The notes beneath the pieces are model-generated. The model did not search any database. It was not told the origin of the DNA and was given only the letters and a program-made list of their open reading frames with translations. This document shows, piece after piece, positions 53,647-62,694 of a stretch of DNA of 64,000 bases (positions are counted from its first letter, which is position 1; the number at the start of each line of letters is the position of its first letter). This DNA comes from Halorubrum alkaliphilum. Its GTDB lineage: Archaea > Halobacteriota > Halobacteria > Halobacteriales > Haloferacaceae. The DNA lies in NCBI RefSeq assembly GCF_017873815.1, contig NZ_JAGGKQ010000010.1:23790-87789 (forward strand), given 5' to 3'. Position numbers and translations under genes: made by a program.

Positions 53647-54384
53647 ATGCCCCACCAGTGTACCGAATGTGGCCGGACGTTCCCCGACGGATCCAAGGAG
53701 ATGCTCTCCGGGTGTCCGGACTGCGGCGGAAACAAGTTTCAGTTCCGACCTGCCGGGCAGTCCACCGACTCATCAGGGACTCCGTCGAAACGGACTCCCT
53801 CTGAGGGGACTCCGTCGAAGGATACCGCTTCCGAACCGGAACCAGAACCGCCTAGCTCCCAACAGTCGGGAGGGAAACCCACTACGCGGACGTCCCCGGA
53901 GTCGACACCTACGGGACGATCTGACTCGGCTTCAAGCGCCGACTTACCATCACGAACCGAATCTGACGCCGGACCCGCTACCCCTGATGGTGACGTCGAA
54001 ACCTCGAGAGACACATCTGAAACCGCGGATGCTGCGGTCGACCGTGAGAAGACCACTCAACGCGTCCACGACGAGGAGACCGAAGACGCCGCGCAGGCGA
54101 GCGCGCGGTCCGACGTCGTCAGTCGGGACGAACTCGACCGCGCGAGCCGAGACGTATCGGCCACGGAGGAGCCCACCCCCGACCACTCGGAGAGTCCTCG
54201 TCCGGACGTTGACGAGCTTCGAAACGAACTCAACGAACAGTTCGAGAGCATCCGGATCGTGAGCCCCGGGCAGTACGAACTCAACCTGATGGAACTGTAC
54301 GACCGTCAGGAGTACATCATCTCGCTTCAAGAAGACGGGAGATACGTCATCGAGATGCCCGATGCTTGGGGCGTCGAGGACTGA
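53647..54384 (+). CDS. oapC: OapC zinc-ribbon protein
   Basis: 245 residues from ATG 53647. An N-terminal zinc ribbon (C5-x2-C8, C23-x2-C26: HQCTECGRTF, SGCPDCGGNKFQF), a ~140-residue low-complexity acidic linker rich in S/T/P/E, and a conserved C-terminal domain (SIRIVSPGQYELNLMELYDRQEYIISLQEDGRYVIEMPDAWGVED). The ends are conserved and the linker is variable. The last codons form part of an 18-bp repeat that continues past the stop (54376-54429). Confidence 0.88.
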   Translation: MPHQCTECGRTFPDGSKEMLSGCPDCGGNKFQFRPAGQSTDSSGTPSKRTPSEGTPSKDTASEPEPEPPSSQQSGGKPTTRTSPESTPTGRSDSASSADLPSRTESDAGPATPDGDVETSRDTSETADAAVDREKTTQRVHDEETEDAAQASARSDVVSRDELDRASRDVSATEEPTPDHSESPRPDVDELRNELNEQFESIRIVSPGQYELNLMELYDRQEYIISLQEDGRYVIEMPDAWGVED

Positions 54385-54429
54385 CGAAACCCCGAGAACT
54401 GACGAAACGCCGAGGACTGACGAACCCCC
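54376..54429 (+). repeat. 3 x 18-bp repeat duplicating the oapC stop region
   Basis: Units GAGGACTGACGAAACCCC, GAGAACTGACGAAACGCC and GAGGACTGACGAACCCCC. The first unit contains the last two sense codons and stop of oapC (GAG GAC TGA), so the stop segment has been triplicated into the intergenic space. Confidence 0.9.
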
Positions 54430-54636
54430 TGACGGATCTCGGATCCGAACCTCTAGTACGATCGCGACTGTTGTCGAAGTGGACACAGTTATCCGCTACC
54501 CCCGGTTACGAACCCCCATGTCTAGGGATCACCATCTCGCCTTCCGTCACCGGTTCGGGAGCCTTATTACTTCAGATAATACACTTCGCCGCACGTTTCG
54601 ATCCGAACCCCTGAGGACGTTCCGGTCGACCGCCGG
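54430..54636. other. Intergenic between oapC and aspartate kinase
   Basis: About 200 bp with no gene. A promoter-like gccttattactt (54561-54572) and an AT patch gataataca lie in it; the tandem array at 54637-54708 separates it from the aspartate kinase start. Confidence 0.5.
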
Positions 54637-54708
54637 TGTACGATCAGAGGGCGATGTACGATCAGAGGGCGATGTACGATCAGAGGGCGGTGTACGATCA
54701 GAGGGGTG
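54637..54708. repeat. 4 x 18-bp tandem array upstream of aspartate kinase
   Basis: Four contiguous units of TGTACGATCAGAGGGCGA (last one ends GGGTG). It ends 6 bp before ATG 54715, so it occupies the leader/RBS position of the gene. The unit shares ACGATCAG with the 16-bp array at 42607-42734. Confidence 0.92.
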
Positions 54709-54714
54709 TGTCGC

Positions 54715-55896
54715 ATGCGCGTAGTTGCGAAGTTCGGAGGAACCAGCCTCGGAAGCGGGGATCGGATCGAACGCGCCGCCGACTCGGTTGCGAACGCGGT
54801 CGCTGCCGGCCACGAGATCGCCGTCGTTGCCAGCGCGATGGGGTCGACTACGGACGATCTTCTGGAGGATATCACGTTCGAAACGAACGACGAGGATCGT
54901 GCGGAGATCGTTTCGATGGGCGAGCGAACCAGCGTCCGAATGCTGAAAGCTGCCCTCGCCGTCCGTGACATCGACGCAGTGTTCCTCGAACCGGGACACC
55001 CGGACTGGCCGGTCATCACGAACGAGGTCGGTGAGGTCGATATCGAGGAGACTCGACGGCGTGCGGCAGCACTCGCCGACCGTCTCGACGGTGTCGTCCC
55101 GATAGTCACCGGGTTCCTTGCGGAGGACCACGCGGGCAACGTCACCACGCTCGGTCGAGGCGGGTCCGACACGACCGCGGTAATGTTAGGGAACTACATG
55201 AACGCCGACGAGGTGGTCATCGTCACCGATGTCGAGGGCGTGATGACCGGCGATCCTCGGGTCGTCGAGGGGGCACGCAACGTCGGTCGGATCACCGTTG
55301 ACGAGCTCAGAAACCTCTCGTTCCGCGGAGCGGAGGTCGTCGCTCCGTCCGCGCTTTCATATAAGGACGAAAACCTCGTTGTCCGGGTCGTTCACTATCA
55401 ACACGGAGACCTACTCAGAGGCGGAACGCAGATCGAGGGTCAGTTCGAGAGCCTCATCGATATGCGCGAGACTCCGCTTGCCTGTCTCACGGTCGCCGGT
55501 CGTGCGATCAGAAACCGTCCCGGAATCCTCTCGGAACTCGCCGACGCGCTCAGGGAAGACTCGATCAACATCGACGCGGTCGCATCCGGAATGGACTCCG
55601 TCACCTTCTACGTCGACGTCGACGTCGCGGAACGCGCCGAGGCGCTTCTACACGAAAGGGTCGTCTCCGACGAGGCGCTCTCGTCGGTGAGCGTCGCTGA
55701 TCCGATCGCCGTCATCCGTGTAACGGGTGGAGAGCTTCCGAACCAGTCCGGCGTCATCCAAGAGATAATCTCGCCGCTCGCGGAGTCCGGTATCAACATC
55801 ATCGACCTGATCACGAGCGCGACGTCCGTTGCGGTGTTTGTCGAGTGGGAGGACCGCGAGAGCGCTCTCCGTATCGTTCAACAACGGTTCGACTAA
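54715..55896 (+). CDS. lysC: Aspartate kinase
   Basis: 393 residues from ATG 54715. Phosphorylates aspartate at the head of the threonine/methionine/lysine branch. Signatures are MRVVAKFGGTSLGSGDRIERA, TTLGRGGSDTTAVMLG and VTDVEGVMTGDPRVV. Two C-terminal ACT domains (LTVAGRAIRNRPGILSELADAL; IRVTGGELPNQSGVIQEIISPL) imply feedback control. The 18-bp array abuts the start. thrB and thrC are elsewhere in the window. Confidence 0.94.
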   Translation: MRVVAKFGGTSLGSGDRIERAADSVANAVAAGHEIAVVASAMGSTTDDLLEDITFETNDEDRAEIVSMGERTSVRMLKAALAVRDIDAVFLEPGHPDWPVITNEVGEVDIEETRRRAAALADRLDGVVPIVTGFLAEDHAGNVTTLGRGGSDTTAVMLGNYMNADEVVIVTDVEGVMTGDPRVVEGARNVGRITVDELRNLSFRGAEVVAPSALSYKDENLVVRVVHYQHGDLLRGGTQIEGQFESLIDMRETPLACLTVAGRAIRNRPGILSELADALREDSINIDAVASGMDSVTFYVDVDVAERAEALLHERVVSDEALSSVSVADPIAVIRVTGGELPNQSGVIQEIISPLAESGINIIDLITSATSVAVFVEWEDRESALRIVQQRFD

Positions 55897-55961
55897 CGGA
55901 CAACCCCCGCCCGACCACTCCACGCTCCGCCAACTCCGCCCTCCGACTACTCTACAACCAC

Positions 55962-56456
55962 TCAGCCGTCGTCGCGCTCGATCGCCAATCGAAAACGTGT
56001 CGTCGTCCGCCCGTCGAACCGTGGCCCGTCCCCGACGGAAACGAACCCGGCGTCCTCCACCGTCTCAATCCGTCGGTCGTCGCCATCGGGTACTACCACC
56101 TCCACGTCCAACTTCTCCCTCGCTCCGAACCGACGCGGTTCCTTGAACAGTCGCGAGGTCGCACGCGTTGCTCCACCGAAATCCGTGACGTGAACGGTCC
56201 CTGATCGGGCGTCGAACGCGATGAACCCGATGATATCGTCGTCATCCGGTCGTTCCGGTCCATCATCTGGTTGTTCCGGTCCGTCATCTGGTCGCTCTGC
56301 TCCGTCTTCCCGGTCGTCTCCGCCCCTTCGGCCCGCTTCGTCGACCGCGACACGCACCGATCGGTCATGGATCAGGTCGAGAACGACATCATAGGGACGG
56401 CCCGCTAGTTCGGCCAGCGCGTTCGCATCCGATTCGAGAGCGTCACGGATCCACAT
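55962..56456 (-). CDS. GNAT-like acetyltransferase domain protein
   Basis: 164 residues. The start MWIRDALESDANALAELAGRP is the N-terminal strand-helix of GNAT folds. DDIIGFIAFDARSGTVHVTDFGG gives the central beta strands. The acetyl-CoA loop is not clear. Between them are imperfect PDDGPEQ/PDDGPER heptads (21-bp DNA repeat around 56240-56290). Function uncertain; the protein may be a degenerate GNAT. Confidence 0.6.
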   Translation of the reverse strand: MWIRDALESDANALAELAGRPYDVVLDLIHDRSVRVAVDEAGRRGGDDREDGAERPDDGPEQPDDGPERPDDDDIIGFIAFDARSGTVHVTDFGGATRATSRLFKEPRRFGAREKLDVEVVVPDGDDRRIETVEDAGFVSVGDGPRFDGRTTTRFRLAIERDDG

Positions 56457-56566
56457 ACAACAACCGTTCGTCGCTCCACGTATAAATTCAGGTCACCGCA
56501 TCCTTCGGTCGCGACCTCCGATCTCGGACCGAATGAATTTAACAGGGCGGCACGCACGGATCCTCC

Positions 56567-56665
56567 ATGAGCAAATCCACCAAGATCGTCCTCGGAACGG
56601 TCGGCGTTTCGGCCGCTCTCTCCGTTCTCATCATTCTGTCGTACGTATTCGGCACGTCAGCATAA
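56567..56665 (+). CDS. Putative 32-residue single-helix membrane peptide
   Basis: ATG 56567 to TAA 56665. A lysine-bearing N-terminus (MSKSTKIVLG) is followed by one hydrophobic helix (GVSAALSVLIILSYVFGTS). Positive-inside charge and a clean helix suggest a real small membrane protein; a ttaacag patch (56539-56545) lies 22-28 bp upstream. It is too short for certainty. Confidence 0.45.
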   Translation: MSKSTKIVLGTVGVSAALSVLIILSYVFGTSA

Positions 56666-56742
56666 CCAGTTGCCGAGGCAGTCCGACGACATGACGCTCG
56701 GGGCTCCCCAGACGGCCGCACAAGAAGAGCTGTAACGCCGGA

Positions 56743-57321
56743 CTAGATGTCCACGCTGACGTTTCCAGCCTCGTCGAGCTCGATGACGCCGCCGAACAGC
56801 TCACGGAACCGGTCGAGCGTCGCGACCTCGTGTACCTCCTCCGAGAGGTGGAAGATCCCGACCGCGTCGTGTGCTTCGAGTAGATCGAGGATCTCCGCGG
56901 TCGCCTCGTACACCGCGTCGTCGTCGGCGTAGTACGCCATCTCGGTGAGCGAGTCGACGGAAACCCGGCGCTTCCCCTCGTTCTCCGTCAAGAATCGCTC
57001 GACTCGGTCGACGACGCCGTCGAGGTCGTCGGGTGCGGAGACGTAGTAGACGTCGTCTGTCGATCGGCGTGAATACCCGCGCTCGACGGAAAGCGTGTCG
57101 AGGATCGTCGCTTTCTCCTCGTCGACGTCGTAGTACTCGAGCTTCTGCTCGACTTCACGGGCCGTGGTTCGCGTCGAGACGACGAGGAACGCGTCGGTGT
57201 CCGTCTTCAGGAAGTCCGTGTCGATCCGATCGGTCTCGCCGATGCTCGGGTGAACGAGGAGAAGTCCCGTACCGCCAGGGATCGTTTCGGGTCCGTTCTC
57301 GACCGCGAGCGTGTACTCCAT
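56743..57321 (-). CDS. DUF7090/KaiC-like (RecA-fold) protein without P-loop
   Basis: 192 residues. The layout TLAVENGPETIPGGTGLLLVHPSIGETDRIDTDFLK, DAFLVVSTRTTAREVEQKLEYY, RRVSVDSLTEMAYYADD and EAHDAVGIFHLSEEVHE follows the strands of KaiC/RadA-like domains, but GxxxxGKT is replaced by GGTGLLLVHPS, so ATP binding is doubtful. A haloarchaeal family of unknown role, possibly regulatory. Confidence 0.72.
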   Translation of the reverse strand: MEYTLAVENGPETIPGGTGLLLVHPSIGETDRIDTDFLKTDTDAFLVVSTRTTAREVEQKLEYYDVDEEKATILDTLSVERGYSRRSTDDVYYVSAPDDLDGVVDRVERFLTENEGKRRVSVDSLTEMAYYADDDAVYEATAEILDLLEAHDAVGIFHLSEEVHEVATLDRFRELFGGVIELDEAGNVSVDI

Positions 57322-57459
57322 ACTCGTGGCAACCGCCGGATCGACTTAACGATGCGGGGCTGCCCGGCCGGTCACACCGACACGTCAGGTCGTCGGACTG
57401 ATCCCGAGTTACCGGGTCGCGGTCGATCCGGTTTTGACCCCGCCGCTCGTTCCCACGGT

Positions 57460-58137
57460 ATGAGCGTTAGAGCCGAGTTCGACGAGTGGGCGGCCTCGGG
57501 AAAGGACAGGGGAATGGAGGACCGACACTGGCACACCGCGAAACACGTCCTTGCGCGCATGCCCGTGGAGGCGGGCAACACCGTCCTCGATCTCGGCACG
57601 GGATCTGGCTACGCGCTCCGGGCGCTCCGCGAGCGCGACGTGGGGCGGGGATACGGCCTCGACGGCGCGCCCGAGATGGCCCGCAACGCCCGGAGCTACA
57701 CGGACGACGACGCGGTCGGCTACGTCGTCGGCGACTTCGATTCGCTCCCTTTCGCCGACGACTCGATCGACCACGTCTTTTCGATGGAGGCGTTCTACTA
57801 CGCAGCGGATCCCCGCCACACGCTGGAGGAGGTCCGTCGCGTGCTCGTGCCCGGCGGGACGTTCTACTGTGCGGTCAACTACTTCGCCGAGAGCGAACAC
57901 ACACACGAGTGGCAGGAGAACATCACCGTCGAAATGACGCTGTGGGATCGTTCGGAGTATCGCGAAGCGTTTCGCGATGCGGGACTTTACGTTGCCGAAC
58001 AGGACGCGATCCCCGATCAGGAGACCGAGATCCCACCTGCTGAGGCGTTCCCCACCGAGAGTTGGGAGTCCCGCGAGGCGATGATCGACCGCTACCGGAC
58101 GTGGGGGACGCTCCTGACGGTCGGTGTCGCACCCTGA
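57460..58137 (+). CDS. SAM-dependent methyltransferase
   Basis: 225 residues from ATG 57460. Class-I methyltransferase motifs: VLDLGTGSGYALRAL (SAM loop), GYGLDGAPEMARNAR, VVGDFDSLPFADDSIDHVFSMEAFYYA and VLVPGGTFYCAVNYF. The substrate is not evident. The frame upstream is open but not methyltransferase-like. It is convergent with the broken lipoprotein gene. Confidence 0.8.
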   Translation: MSVRAEFDEWAASGKDRGMEDRHWHTAKHVLARMPVEAGNTVLDLGTGSGYALRALRERDVGRGYGLDGAPEMARNARSYTDDDAVGYVVGDFDSLPFADDSIDHVFSMEAFYYAADPRHTLEEVRRVLVPGGTFYCAVNYFAESEHTHEWQENITVEMTLWDRSEYREAFRDAGLYVAEQDAIPDQETEIPPAEAFPTESWESREAMIDRYRTWGTLLTVGVAP

Positions 58138-58166
58138 ACGCCGGAATCCCTCTCGGCGACCTGTTG

Positions 58167-58589
58167 GCAACCGTTCTCAGATCCGATATCCTCTAGGTGT
58201 GGGGACGCGCCGATCTGAACGATAATCGCCACACACTCGTGGTCAACGTTCGTGAACTCGAACGTCGTGGCGTCCGCCCGCGTTTGGTCGCCATGCTATC
58301 CGTAAACAATGTACGAACCCGGCGCGGTCGGATACCCGTCGAACGGGGACGCGTCGAATCTCCCCTCGCTCTCCGGTGTTCCGTCGAGTTCGATTGACTC
58401 CCTGTACCGTGTCTCGCCGTCGGTTCGTATCTCCACGGTGAGCACTCGCGGTTCACTCGTGTAGTTGACTCCGCTGAGTTCGACCAGCCGCGTGGGTGTC
58501 CCTGTGTCGCCTTCGAGACAGCCGCCGATCCCGGCCGTCGTGCTCACGCCGAGCAGGTGGAGGGCCTGTCGTCGGGTGTGTGGAACCAT
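58167..58589 (-). pseudogene. Lipoprotein gene interrupted by an in-frame amber codon
   Basis: ATG 58589 starts a Tat-type lipoprotein: RRQALHLLGVSTTAGIGGCLEG with an RR motif and lipobox cysteine. Reading stops at TAG 58296-58298 after 97 residues, just after YPTAPGSYIVYG. The same frame then continues TRADATTFEFTNVDHECVAI to a Cys codon at 58167-58169, which looks like the natural C-terminal part of the domain. A single nonsense mutation is the simplest reading. The truncated 97-residue product may still be made. Confidence 0.6.
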
Positions 58590-58816
58590 GTGTGTCTCAA
58601 ACCCGTTCGACCGAGAGATCTACTCACGTGGCGTATATGAACTGTGGTCTCCCTTCATCGGTCAGCCACGTCCTCTCTCATGACGGTCGAGTACGAACGA
58701 CTCTCTCACACCTCACGACCGCGAACGGGGCCGAACCATCACTCTGCCACGCCGTGCCGTCTTCTGCCGTGTAACCGAGGCCATTAAGAGGGAAACGCGG
58801 AAAACTCTACACGATA

Positions 58817-61498
58817 ATGCCCAGCGGAGAGTACGACCCCGACACCGCCGAGCCGCACTGGCAGCGGCGATGGGTCGACGAGGAGACGTACGCGTATCCC
58901 GACGAGCCCGTCGATCCGAACACCGCCTTCTCCATCGACACGCCCCCGCCGACCGTCTCGGGGAGCCTCCACTGGGGCCACGTATACGGCTCGATCCTCC
59001 AAGACGTCGTCGCCCGGTTCCACCGGATGTACGACAGCGAGGTGTTCTACCCGTTCGGCTACGACGACAACGGGATCGCCTCCGAGCGACTCGCCGAGCG
59101 CGAACTCGACATCCGTCATCAGGACTACGAACGACGCGAGTTCCAGAAGAAGACGCGGGAGGTGTGCCAGCAGTACGAGGACGAGTTCACCGAGAAGATG
59201 CAGGGAGTCGGGCTCTCGATCGACTGGAACAACACCTACCGTACCATCTCGCCGGAGGTCCAGCGCGTCTCCCAGCTCTCCTTCATCGACCTGTACGAAC
59301 AGGGCCGCGAGTACCGCCAGGAGGCCCCCGCGATCTGGTGTCCCGAGTGCGAGACCGCCATTTCACAGGTCGAGACGGAGGACGACGAGCAGGACTCCCA
59401 CTTCCACGACATCGAGTTTGCCGTTGCGGACATCGACGCCGACGCGCCCGACGCGTTCACGATCTCCACGACCCGGCCCGAACTCCTCCCCGCCTGCGTC
59501 GCCGTCTTCATCCACCCCGAGGACGACGAGAACGCGGACCTCGTCGGTGAGCGCGCGGAGGTCCCCTTGTTCGGCCACGAGGTCCCGATCATCGCCGATG
59601 ACCGCGTCGACATGGAGACCGGCTCGGGGATCGTGATGTGTTGTACCTTCGGCGACCAGAACGACATCGAGTGGTACCAGGCACACGACTTGGACCTCCG
59701 GGTCGCAATCGACGAGTCCGCTCACATGACCGCTGTCGCGGACGAGTACGAGGGGCTCCACTCCTCGGAGGCGCGCGAGGCCATCGTTGAGGACCTCGAC
59801 GACGCCGGCGCGCTGCTCGATCGATGGGAGATCTCCCACACGGTCAACGTCCACGAACGGTGCGGGACGGGTGTCGAGTTCCTCGTCACCGAGCAGTGGT
59901 ACATCGAGGTGCTGGACAAACGCGAGGAGTACCTTCAGGCCGGCCGTGATATGGAGTGGTTCCCCGACAAGATGTTCACGCGGTACGAACACTGGGTGGA
60001 AGGACTTCAGTGGGACTGGCTCATCTCTCGGCAGCGCTCCTCGGGGATCCCCTTCCCCGTCTGGTACTGCGAGGAGTGCGACACCGAAGTGATGGCTGAG
60101 AAGGCCGACCTCCCCGTCGATCCGCTCTCCGACGACCCGCCGCTCGACGCCTGTCCCGAGTGCGGGGCGGAGTCGTTCGTCCCCGAGGACGACGTCCTCG
60201 ACACGTGGGCGACCTCCTCGCTCACCCCGCTTATCAACGCGGGCTGGGACTGGGACGCTGAGGCCGACGAGTTCTCGATGGACCGCCCGGAGATCTACCC
60301 GATGAACGTTCGGCCGCAGGGCCACGACATCATCTCTTTCTGGCTGTTCCATACCGTGATCAAGTGTTACGAACACACCGGTGAGGTGCCGTTCGAGTCC
60401 ACGATGATCAACGGAATGGTGCTTGACGAGAACCGCGAGAAGATGTCGAAATCCAAGGGGAACGTCGTCCAACCCGACACGGTTCTTGAGGAGTATCCGG
60501 TCGACGCCGCCCGTTACTGGGCGACCGGCTCGGCCATCGGGGACGACCTACCGTATCAGGAGAAGGGGCTTCGCGCGGGCGAGAAACTCATCCGGAAGCT
60601 GTGGAACGCCTCCAAACTCGTCGAGTCGCTCGCGCCAGAACCGTTTCCCGACGAGCCCGAGGGCGGGCTCCGCGAGCTCGACCGATGGCTCCTTGCGGAG
60701 CTTGACCGCGAACTCGAGCACACGACGGCTCGCCTCGAGAACCGCGAGTTCTCGAAGGCCCGCGAAGAGCTCCGGAGCTTCTTTTGGAACACGTTCTGTG
60801 ACGACTATCTCGAGATCGCCAAACAGCGCGGGGACGACTCCGCGGCGTACACGCTCCGGACGGCCCACCGTCGGTTCCTGAAGGCGTTCGCCCCCGTCCT
60901 CGCGCACGTCACCGAGGAGCTATGGCACGATATGTACGCGGACGATGTCGGCGCGAGCGAAAACGCCGCCGACGCACCCGCTGACGACGCTCCCGCTGAC
61001 GATGCGACCGACTCGATCCACCTCGCGGACTGGCCCGAACCGTTCGGGATCGACGCCGACCACGACGCGGGAACCGCGGCGATGAGCGTCGTCGGCGCGC
61101 TCCGCCGATATAAAAGCGAGAACCAGCTTCCGCTCAACGCCGAACTCGATTCGGTGGAGGTGTACGCCGATGTTCGTGGGTTCGAGGACGACATCACCGG
61201 CGTGATGCACGTGGCGGAGTTCCGGATTCATCCCGACAGCGACGCACCGATCGAGACCGTCGTTACCGGGATCGACCTCGACTACGCGACGGTCGGTCCG
61301 AAACACGGGAACCGCGTCGGCGACATCGAAGCCGCGCTCGCAAGCGAGGACTACGAACTCGACGACGACGAGCTACACGTCGCCGGCGTGACGCTGGAAG
61401 CCGATGAGTTCTCGCTTAAGAAGGCCCGCCAGTACGCGGGTGAGGGGGAGCTACTCGATGCGGATGATGTCGTCGTCATCGTTCGCAACGTCGAGTAG
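58817..61498 (+). CDS. valS: Valyl-tRNA synthetase
   Basis: 893 residues. Class-Ia synthetase: SGSLHWGHVYG (HIGH variant), the editing CP1 domain with FTISTTRPELLPACVAVFIHPED, zinc-like CxxC pairs (WCPECETAIS; YCEECDTEV; ACPECGAESF), EKMSKSKGN and an anticodon-binding C-terminal domain with an acidic insert (ASENAADAPADDAPADDATDS, about residues 711-731). ATG 58817 is the only sensible start; gccattaagagg upstream is TATA-like. Confidence 0.95.
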   Translation: MPSGEYDPDTAEPHWQRRWVDEETYAYPDEPVDPNTAFSIDTPPPTVSGSLHWGHVYGSILQDVVARFHRMYDSEVFYPFGYDDNGIASERLAERELDIRHQDYERREFQKKTREVCQQYEDEFTEKMQGVGLSIDWNNTYRTISPEVQRVSQLSFIDLYEQGREYRQEAPAIWCPECETAISQVETEDDEQDSHFHDIEFAVADIDADAPDAFTISTTRPELLPACVAVFIHPEDDENADLVGERAEVPLFGHEVPIIADDRVDMETGSGIVMCCTFGDQNDIEWYQAHDLDLRVAIDESAHMTAVADEYEGLHSSEAREAIVEDLDDAGALLDRWEISHTVNVHERCGTGVEFLVTEQWYIEVLDKREEYLQAGRDMEWFPDKMFTRYEHWVEGLQWDWLISRQRSSGIPFPVWYCEECDTEVMAEKADLPVDPLSDDPPLDACPECGAESFVPEDDVLDTWATSSLTPLINAGWDWDAEADEFSMDRPEIYPMNVRPQGHDIISFWLFHTVIKCYEHTGEVPFESTMINGMVLDENREKMSKSKGNVVQPDTVLEEYPVDAARYWATGSAIGDDLPYQEKGLRAGEKLIRKLWNASKLVESLAPEPFPDEPEGGLRELDRWLLAELDRELEHTTARLENREFSKAREELRSFFWNTFCDDYLEIAKQRGDDSAAYTLRTAHRRFLKAFAPVLAHVTEELWHDMYADDVGASENAADAPADDAPADDATDSIHLADWPEPFGIDADHDAGTAAMSVVGALRRYKSENQLPLNAELDSVEVYADVRGFEDDITGVMHVAEFRIHPDSDAPIETVVTGIDLDYATVGPKHGNRVGDIEAALASEDYELDDDELHVAGVTLEADEFSLKKARQYAGEGELLDADDVVVIVRNVE

Positions 61499-61531
61499 TC
61501 GGCCTGCTCCGGAGAGCGGAGCACACGCCCA

Positions 61532-62593
61532 CTACTCTAGGTCAACGCCGATCGCGTCCTCGACGGTGTCGAACCCGTCGCGGTCAAGCCGACCGAGGAG
61601 GCCACGATTGATGTCGCGTGCGATCGCCGGTCCCTCGTAGACGAGTCCGGTGTACAACTGGACAACTGACGCGCCCGCACGGATCTTCTCGTACGCTCCG
61701 TCGGCGTCGGACACCCCCCCCACGCCGACGACCGGGACATCGGTTCGCTCGGCGACGAATCGGATCAGGTCCGTCGCGGCTCCCTCTATCGGTTTTCCGG
61801 ACAGCCCGCCACGCTCGGCACGACCCGGGCTCTTCAGCTCGTCGGGTCGCGAGGTCGTCGTGTTGGTCGCGATCACCCCGTCCAGTCCGATCTCGTCGAC
61901 GACCCCCAGCGCGTCCTCGACCGCCTCCTTCGGGAGATCCGGGGAGAGTTTGACCAAGAGCGGGGACGCTCCCGCATCGGAGAGCGTCCCGAGGATCTCC
62001 TCCAGTGCGGCGCGGTTCTGTAGCTCGCGGAGCCCGGGTGTGTTGGGGCTCGACACGTTCACCACGAAGTAGTCGCCCCCGTCGGCGACTTGCCGGTAGG
62101 TGTATAGATAGTCGTCAGCGGCCTCGTCCAACGGCGTCGACTTCGACTTCCCGATGTTGATCCCCATCGGAACGTTCGGTGCCGGCTCCCGTTCCAGTCG
62201 GTCGCCGACGACGTCCGCACCCTCGTTGTTGAATCCCATTCGATTTATCAGTGCCTCGTCCTCCCGAAGCCGGAACAGACGTGGCCGTGGGTTCCCCGCC
62301 TGCTTTTCGGCGGTCACGCCGCCGACCTCGACGTGGCCGAACCCGAGCGCGGCGAGCGCTCGCGGGATCTCGGCGTTCTTGTCGAATCCCGCTGCGACGC
62401 CCACGGGAGTCGGAAACGTCGTCCCGAACGCCTCCACCCGGAGGCGTTCGTCGTTTACGACGTATCGGTCCCGGAGCAGCGACTCCGCGGGAGTTCCCTG
62501 TACTCCACGAAGGAGACGGTGCGTGGTATTGTGGGCCGTCTCCGGTGGAAGCGCGAACAGCGCGGGCTTCAGAAGTTCGTATACGCCCATCAC
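61532..62593 (-). CDS. pyrD: Dihydroorotate dehydrogenase (quinone), class 2
   Basis: 353 residues from ATG 62593 (or 62590, as MM). FMN enzyme of pyrimidine synthesis passing electrons to the membrane quinone. Motifs are VGVAAGFDKNAEIPRAL, the catalytic-serine region NVSSPNTPGLRELQ, LLVKLSPDL, ATNTTTSRP and GVGGVSDADGAYEKI. The N-terminal helical extension that docks to the membrane (YELLKPALFALPPETAHNTTHRLL) marks class 2. A pure A-tract (minus strand of 62631-62641) lies in its leader. Confidence 0.93.
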   Translation of the reverse strand: MMGVYELLKPALFALPPETAHNTTHRLLRGVQGTPAESLLRDRYVVNDERLRVEAFGTTFPTPVGVAAGFDKNAEIPRALAALGFGHVEVGGVTAEKQAGNPRPRLFRLREDEALINRMGFNNEGADVVGDRLEREPAPNVPMGINIGKSKSTPLDEAADDYLYTYRQVADGGDYFVVNVSSPNTPGLRELQNRAALEEILGTLSDAGASPLLVKLSPDLPKEAVEDALGVVDEIGLDGVIATNTTTSRPDELKSPGRAERGGLSGKPIEGAATDLIRFVAERTDVPVVGVGGVSDADGAYEKIRAGASVVQLYTGLVYEGPAIARDINRGLLGRLDRDGFDTVEDAIGVDLE

Positions 62594-62694
62594 TCGCTGC
62601 TGGTCACCGAGCTAAATCAATCCGCCGACTCTTTTTTTTTTCCTCGGACATCTTCGCGGCTCTATCTCGACCGTCCCCATGGATCTCCGTCCGA

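Noticed and set aside
62631..62641. T-tract as a terminator
   Set aside because: It is a T-run only on the plus strand, where no gene is transcribed; both neighbours are on the minus strand.
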